Assembly (NCBI GenBank): GCA_964548565.1
Contig: CAZJTF010000257.1
Span: forward strand, 1-10,509
DNA: 10,509 nucleotides
Source: CAYLLT01 sp964548565
GTDB lineage: Bacteria; Planctomycetota; Phycisphaerae; UBA1845; PWPN01
Direction: 5' to 3'
Of the stretch, positions 7,225-10,509 are shown in pieces. Numbering within the stretch: the first letter of the stretch is position 1; each line of letters starts with the position of its first letter. The notes beneath the pieces were generated by a model that saw only the letters and a program-made list of their open reading frames with translations, was not told the origin of the DNA and did no database searches. Both the position numbers and the translations under genes were made by a program.

Positions 7225-7518
7225 GGTCGGCATGGCTTCGCGTTCGGTGGAGAGGGCGGGGAGCGGGGATGTCTCTCAAGGCGCAACCGGAGGTTGGGCA
7301 TCGGGACGCCGGGTTCTGTGAGGCTCACGCCTGAGGACGAGAATCTGCATGCGCGGACGCACTGGATCCCGAGATCGAGGGCTCCGTGGGAGAAGCAGGC
7401 GGAGATCGTCGATCTGAAGCAGCGTCTCGAACGCCTCCAAGGTCGTCATGCGGTTGGCCGAGAAACCTTGAGAGGCGCCGCGCGACAGCGCTATCAGTGT
7501 GTTCGGGATCGGGGCTGT

Positions 7519-7561
7519 AAAAAGACCGACCCCCGCAACGTCCAGGACTGGCGTGCGGGGG
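7519..7561 (-). terminator. probable intrinsic terminator of the PEP-CTERM gene
   Basis: Reading the minus strand, 40 bases after the stop at 7601, CCCCCGCA (7561-7554) pairs perfectly with TGCGGGGG (7537-7530). The stem continues inward with two single-base bulges to a GGAC/GTCC loop. Six bases later comes TTTTT (7523-7519). The T tract is short and set back, but position, stem strength and orientation fit. Confidence 0.6.
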
Positions 7562-7600
7562 CTTGAACGGTCCGAAATCCGCGTCGGAGGTCTGCTCGCT

Positions 7601-8509
7601 TCAGCGGGACCGTCTGCGACGATTCAGGGCCATGGCCGCGGCTGCCAGCAGCGCGAGAGTGGCCGGCTCGGGGACCTGTGCGACCGAGAACAGCGGAGAT
7701 TGCCCGTCGGTCAGTTCCAGCAGGTTGGTGGGCATGAGAACCTGATCGAACAGGTTGCCCGTCGGCTCTCCACCCAGAATGGCCGCGAGGATCGAGCTGT
7801 TCACGAGAGTCGCCACTTCTTCGTCACTCAACAGTTCGCCGGCCTGGATGCGTGCCCGCAACTGCTCGGCGGTCTTGCCGTACTCGGCCGCCTTCGTCGC
7901 GCGGCCGGTGAGCTTTGAAAACGGGTTTTCGGTCCCGGCTGCCGCAAAGAACGGCTCCGTCAGGGCCGCGGCGGCATCGATCAGGATATTGCCGGAGATA
8001 TTGATCGGTCCGATGTCGTAGTCGAGGGTGCCGGAATCAACAACGAGGAAGCCGTCCGTGGCAAAATCGCCGCGGTTTGAGATCTGTACGCTGGCGTCGT
8101 AGAAACCCAGTGCGTTGATCGTCGTATCGATGTTGATCAAAGCCGAGCCGGTTGCGGTCACATCCTGGATGCCGTTGTTGATGTTGAAGGTGTAGCTGAG
8201 TGGCGATCCCGCGGAGTTGAGCGAGAAATCCACCTTGGGAATGCCTCGCATGGTGTAACCGGCGGAGCCGCGGAGCGCGCCGGTGAGCGTCAGATCGGCG
8301 ATACCAAAGTCGAAGCGGCGGTTGTTCCAGAAGGCGTTGGCGTTGACGGTAATGCCGTCGCCCAGAAGGTTGCGCTCGCCGGAGAAGCCGAAATCAAACA
8401 GTGCCAGGCCGCGGGCGATGTCCTTGTAGAGTTCCGCCTGCGCGGTGCCAGCACACAGAAGCACGCAGCTGGTGGCTAAAACAAGCACGCCCTGACGCAT
8501 TCGGTTCAT
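7601..8509 (-). CDS. PEP-CTERM sorted exported protein of unknown function
   Basis: A 302-residue protein. Residues 1-25 are a signal peptide (basic start, LVLATSCVLLCAG core, cut at AQA before ELYK). The C-terminus is a textbook PEP-CTERM signal: VPEP at 279-282, a hydrophobic run to about 295, then NRRRRSR. Such proteins are cut and anchored or passed on by an exosortase, which is not in this window. Residues 35-180 are rich in short beta strands (FDFGF, VNANAFW, FDFGIADLTLTGAL, YTFNINNGI, GTLDYDIGPINISGNILID). Residues about 195-245 are helical (KAAEYGKTAEQLRARIQAGE). I recognise no domain. The frame stays open upstream to 8713, but the ATG at 8509 is preferred: it has GGAG seven bases before it and begins the signal peptide, whereas the upstream part is not export-like. 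A second ATG lies three codons in. Confidence 0.85.
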   Translation of the reverse strand: MNRMRQGVLVLATSCVLLCAGTAQAELYKDIARGLALFDFGFSGERNLLGDGITVNANAFWNNRRFDFGIADLTLTGALRGSAGYTMRGIPKVDFSLNSAGSPLSYTFNINNGIQDVTATGSALINIDTTINALGFYDASVQISNRGDFATDGFLVVDSGTLDYDIGPINISGNILIDAAAALTEPFFAAAGTENPFSKLTGRATKAAEYGKTAEQLRARIQAGELLSDEEVATLVNSSILAAILGGEPTGNLFDQVLMPTNLLELTDGQSPLFSVAQVPEPATLALLAAAAMALNRRRRSR

Positions 8510-8516
8510 ATCCTGT

Positions 8517-8520
8517 CTCC
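8517..8520 (-). promoter_or_regulatory. ribosome binding site of the PEP-CTERM gene
   Basis: GGAG on the minus strand, seven bases before the ATG at 8509. It decides this start against a possible 68-codon longer reading. Confidence 0.6.
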
Positions 8521-8832
8521 GTGCTCGCTCTCGGCACTCGGAGTCTCGAACAACACGTTCGGTCGCCGGCCCTGTGAGCAGCGTCGGACCCGTACAGTCT
8601 GTCACATCCGGCACGGGGACGTCAAGCGATTTCGCACCGCGCCGGGAGCATCCGTTGCATACATCGGCCAGGAGGCGGTGGACGTCCACGCGAATTCCGG
8701 CCCGATCCTGCAAGGCAGGGGGTTTGGCGGGTGACGGGTGCGAATTGTGGCGTTCATTATCGGGCCTTGGGCGATCTGTACGAAGATCGCGACGGTGCTC
8801 AATTCTTGCTTGCCGGAGAAATCAGCCCGTCA

Positions 8833-8853
8833 CGCGTGCACTGTTGGCACGCG
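8833..8853 (-). terminator. stem-loop downstream of the M20 gene, no T tract
   Basis: CGCGTGC and GCACGCG make a perfect 7-bp stem with a 7-base loop, about 50 bases past the M20 stop. It lacks a T run on either strand, so intrinsic termination is uncertain. Confidence 0.35.
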
Positions 8854-8889
8854 CCATGCGCGGACGTGCACGGTGGCGAACGAGCGTTT

Positions 8890-8905
8890 GCAGGGTCATC
8901 CCTGC
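8890..8905 (-). terminator. stem-loop abutting the M20 stop codon
   Basis: GCAGGG-TCAT-CCCTGC is a perfect 6-bp stem with a tetraloop. Its first base on the minus strand is the last base of the M20 TAG stop. No T tract follows (the minus strand continues AAACGC). It may be a 3' stabilising hairpin or part of a Rho-dependent end. Confidence 0.4.
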
Positions 8906-10272
8906 TATTTCGCCATGGCGGCCAGGAAACGCAGGACGCAGCGCGTGCCGGTTTCGAAGTCGCGGACGTGGAAGAACTCGTTCGGGCTGTGGAGATTACA
9001 GTCGGGAGCGGCGAATCCGAGCATGATGCTGTCGGCGCCGAGGACCTGCCGGAACATCGGCAGAATCGGCAGTGTACCGCCTTCGCGCGCGAAGACCGGG
9101 GGCTTGCCATAGCTCTCCTCAAGGGCACGGGCCGCTGCCCGCATGCCGGGGGAGTCGAGCGGGGCCATGTATGCCGCCGCTCCGCCGGAGCCTTCGATTC
9201 GCAGCCGGACGGAAGGCGGGCAGGCGCGGCGGACGGCCTCGTCAAAGGCGTCCGAGATCTTCTTCGGGTCCTGATTCGCGACGAGACGCATGGAAACCTT
9301 CGCCGAGACGCGCGAAGGGATGATCGTGGACGCGCCCTCGCCGCTGTAGCCACCGTAGATTCCGTTCACGTCGAGCGTGGGACGCGCGCCGCATCGCTCG
9401 GCAGAGGTGTATCCCTCTTCGCCCCATGGAGCAGGGCTCCCGGTCTGGGCGAGCAGATCCGCGTCGGACATCCCGTACCGGGCGAAGCTCTCGCGTTCCT
9501 GCGGGGTGAGAGGCACGACGTCGTCATAGAAGCCGGGAATCGTCACGCGATTCTGCTCGTCATGGAGCGAGGCGATGATCCGTGCGAGGATGTTGCCAGG
9601 GTTCGCCACGGCGCCGCCATAGTGGCCGCTGTGCAGGTCCTTGGATGGTCCGTCCACGTACAGATGCTTGTAGACCAGGCCGCGCGAGGCGTACGCCACC
9701 GCGGGCGTGTCGTTGTCGAACTTGCTCGTGTCGGACAGGACGACGTAATCGCACGCCAGTCGTTCGCGGTTGGCCTGCAGGAAGGTGCCCAGGTGGCGCG
9801 AGCCGATTTCCTCCTCGCCCTCGAGCAGGAACTTGACGCGGACCGTCCACGGCGCACCGGTTGCCTTCCAGCACTGCATTGCCGCCAGATGTGTCATCAC
9901 CTGGCCCTTGTCGTCGGCGCTGCCACGGGCGAAGATCGCGCCGTCGCGGATGGTCGGCTCGAACCCGGGCGAATCCCAGAGCATTTCGTCGCCGAGCGGC
10001 TGGACGTCGTAGTGGCCGTAGACCAGGACGGTCGGCTTGCCAGGGACCGGCCCGGTATCCGCGACAACAACCGGGTGGCCGCCGGTGTCCATGACCTCAG
10101 GATGCAGGTCAGCGCGGGCCAGTCGTTCGCGGATCCATTCCGCACACCGCACGAGTTCGTGGGCATATTGCGACTGGGCGGAAATCGTCTGAAACCGCAG
10201 GAACGCGAGCAGATCCGTGAGGTACTCCTGGCGCTTCTGGTCAAACACGCGAATGGCCGCTTCCACGGACAT
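8905..10272 (-). CDS. M20 family metallodipeptidase
   Basis: A 455-residue cytosolic di-zinc peptidase of the M20 dipeptidase/carnosinase-like group, of normal length for the family. All metal-site motifs are intact: GHYDVQP (His87, with catalytic-site Asp89), ARGSADDKG (bridging Asp120), EGEEEIGS (general base Glu154 and zinc Glu155), VVLSDTS (Asp181), and CNLHSPNE (His428). The lid/dimerisation domain spans about 195-310 and carries the typical KDLHSGHYGG substrate-binding motif (His214). There is no signal peptide, so it likely hydrolyses dipeptides in the cytoplasm; exact specificity cannot be read. The start at 10272 has AGGAG six bases upstream. The frame runs open to 10434, but those 54 codons are Arg/Cys/Ser-rich and unlike the family. 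The gene appears monocistronic, 395 bases from the next gene. Confidence 0.95.
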   Translation of the reverse strand: MSVEAAIRVFDQKRQEYLTDLLAFLRFQTISAQSQYAHELVRCAEWIRERLARADLHPEVMDTGGHPVVVADTGPVPGKPTVLVYGHYDVQPLGDEMLWDSPGFEPTIRDGAIFARGSADDKGQVMTHLAAMQCWKATGAPWTVRVKFLLEGEEEIGSRHLGTFLQANRERLACDYVVLSDTSKFDNDTPAVAYASRGLVYKHLYVDGPSKDLHSGHYGGAVANPGNILARIIASLHDEQNRVTIPGFYDDVVPLTPQERESFARYGMSDADLLAQTGSPAPWGEEGYTSAERCGARPTLDVNGIYGGYSGEGASTIIPSRVSAKVSMRLVANQDPKKISDAFDEAVRRACPPSVRLRIEGSGGAAAYMAPLDSPGMRAAARALEESYGKPPVFAREGGTLPILPMFRQVLGADSIMLGFAAPDCNLHSPNEFFHVRDFETGTRCVLRFLAAMAK

Positions 10273-10278
10273 GGAGAT

Positions 10279-10283
10279 CTCCT
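10279..10283 (-). promoter_or_regulatory. ribosome binding site of the M20 gene
   Basis: AGGAG on the minus strand, six bases before the ATG at 10272; it supports this start over the longer open frame. Confidence 0.7.
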
Positions 10284-10372
10284 CTTCGTCTGCAGCGCGT
10301 TTCCGCCGGGCACCGCATCCGGTGCAGGAGGCAGACTCGCTCCTGGCCGGCAGCCGCGTGGCGGTGGGGCAG

Positions 10373-10378
10373 ATGATA
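10373..10378 (-). promoter_or_regulatory. weak candidate -10 box upstream of the M20 gene
   Basis: TATCAT on the minus strand matches five of six positions of TATAAT, about 95 bases before the ATG. No acceptable -35 box lies 16-18 bases upstream, so the call is tentative. Confidence 0.2.
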
Positions 10379-10426
10379 TGCGACCCGAGTGGTACGATGC
10401 CACCTCTGCAAGAAGTGGGCCTGCGC

Positions 10427-10448
10427 GGTGACATGGTGACAGGTGACA
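10427..10448. repeat. three copies of the heptamer GGTGACA
   Basis: GGTGACA occurs at 10427-10433, 10435-10441 and 10442-10448. The first two are separated by one T and the last two are directly adjacent. The array is upstream of the M20 gene and runs straight into a second heptamer array. Confidence 0.8.
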
Positions 10449-10454
10449 GGGGCG

Positions 10455-10492
10455 TTGCGGATTGCGGATTTCGGATTGCGGAACGGAACGGA
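10455..10492. repeat. four tandem TTGCGGA heptamers plus two ACGGA units
   Basis: TTGCGGA is repeated head-to-tail at 10455, 10462 and 10476, with a one-base variant TTTCGGA at 10469. ACGGA follows twice at 10483 and 10488. Exact seven-base periodicity over four units is not expected by chance. It resembles the short tandemly repeated heptamers described in cyanobacterial intergenic DNA; the window ends before the array's surroundings can be seen. Confidence 0.8.
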
Positions 10493-10509
10493 GAGCCGGG
10501 TTGCCGAAC

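Larger units (their letters stand above)
6910..7600. other. 691-base non-coding gap: gene 3 leader and PEP-CTERM gene tail
   Basis: This stretch separates two minus-strand genes. I see no recognisable gene. Near its right end is a terminator-like hairpin of the PEP-CTERM gene (7519-7561). Its left half, upstream of the beta-helix gene, holds several inverted repeats (6934-6946, 6960-6978, 7098-7109, 7189-7224) and a TTGACT hexamer (6986-6991). Open frames crossing it on either strand have unnatural, Arg/Gly/Ser/Pro-rich composition. The length suggests a long leader or a complex promoter for the giant protein. Confidence 0.55.
8510..8904. other. 395-base non-coding gap between PEP-CTERM and M20 genes
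   Basis: Between the start of the PEP-CTERM gene and the stop of the M20 gene, both minus strand, I find no credible gene. The right part holds two hairpins placed as 3' ends of the M20 transcript (8833-8853 and 8890-8905). The left part must hold the PEP-CTERM promoter; TTGACG (complement of 8630-8635) is visible, but no convincing -10 box follows at normal spacing. A small palindrome ACAG-T-CTGT lies at 8594-8602. Confidence 0.5.

Noticed and set aside
7318..7566. Possible small plus-strand ORF with a coiled-coil-like EIVDLKQRLERL stretch
   Set aside because: It has a GTG start without a ribosome binding site, no recognised family, and its last codons are formed by the terminator hairpin of the minus-strand PEP-CTERM gene. 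A decayed transposase fragment was considered, but nothing supports it.
8510..8713. 68-codon N-terminal extension of the PEP-CTERM gene
   Set aside because: It would bury the signal peptide inside the protein; the ATG at 8509 has a GGAG site and starts the signal peptide directly.
8731..10431. 566-codon open frame on the plus strand, antisense to the M20 dipeptidase
   Set aside because: It lies exactly opposite a gene with all M20 metal motifs, its product resembles no family I know, and long antisense frames are common in high-GC DNA.
10273..10434. 54-codon N-terminal extension of the M20 gene
   Set aside because: The extra residues are not family-like and the ATG at 10272 has a good Shine-Dalgarno.

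Overview
The window most likely comes from a high-GC Planctomycetota chromosome, perhaps Phycisphaerae or a relative. Three features point there: a PEP-CTERM protein ending in VPEPATLALL plus an Arg-rich tail, a very large secreted parallel beta-helix protein of the 'choice-of-anchor Q' kind with a Cys-containing dockerin-like C-terminus, and a secreted family-10-like glycosyl hydrolase with a C-terminal Ig-like domain. No rRNA, tRNA, CRISPR array, transposase or phage gene was seen. The taxonomic assignment is an inference from protein style, not from a marker gene.

Layout. Two plus-strand genes fill the left third: an alpha/beta hydrolase (34-1008) and a secreted glycosyl-hydrolase-like protein (1095-3296). 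They meet four-fifths of the remaining sequence head-on, where everything is on the minus strand: a 1199-residue beta-helix surface protein (3310-6909), a 302-residue PEP-CTERM protein (7601-8509) and a cytosolic M20 dipeptidase (8905-10272). The convergent junction at 3296/3310 is only 13 bases. Two long non-coding gaps lie between the minus-strand genes: 6910-7600, which holds a terminator and several inverted repeats upstream of the beta-helix gene, and 8510-8904, which holds two hairpins. At the right edge (10427-10492) are two short arrays of heptamer tandem repeats.

How the genes may work together. The hydrolase and the glycosyl-hydrolase-like protein are adjacent and co-oriented, so they could be a small ester-removal plus glycan-processing pair; substrates cannot be read from sequence. 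The beta-helix protein and the PEP-CTERM protein are both exported but carry different C-terminal sorting or attachment modules, so the locus samples two cell-surface routes. The M20 dipeptidase looks like an independent housekeeping peptidase gene. No clearly new multi-gene system is evident. The most unusual items are the internal duplication, cysteine ladder and Cys-bearing dockerin-like tail of the giant protein, the uncharacterised N-terminal half of the glycosyl-hydrolase-like protein, and the PEP-CTERM protein with no recognised domain.
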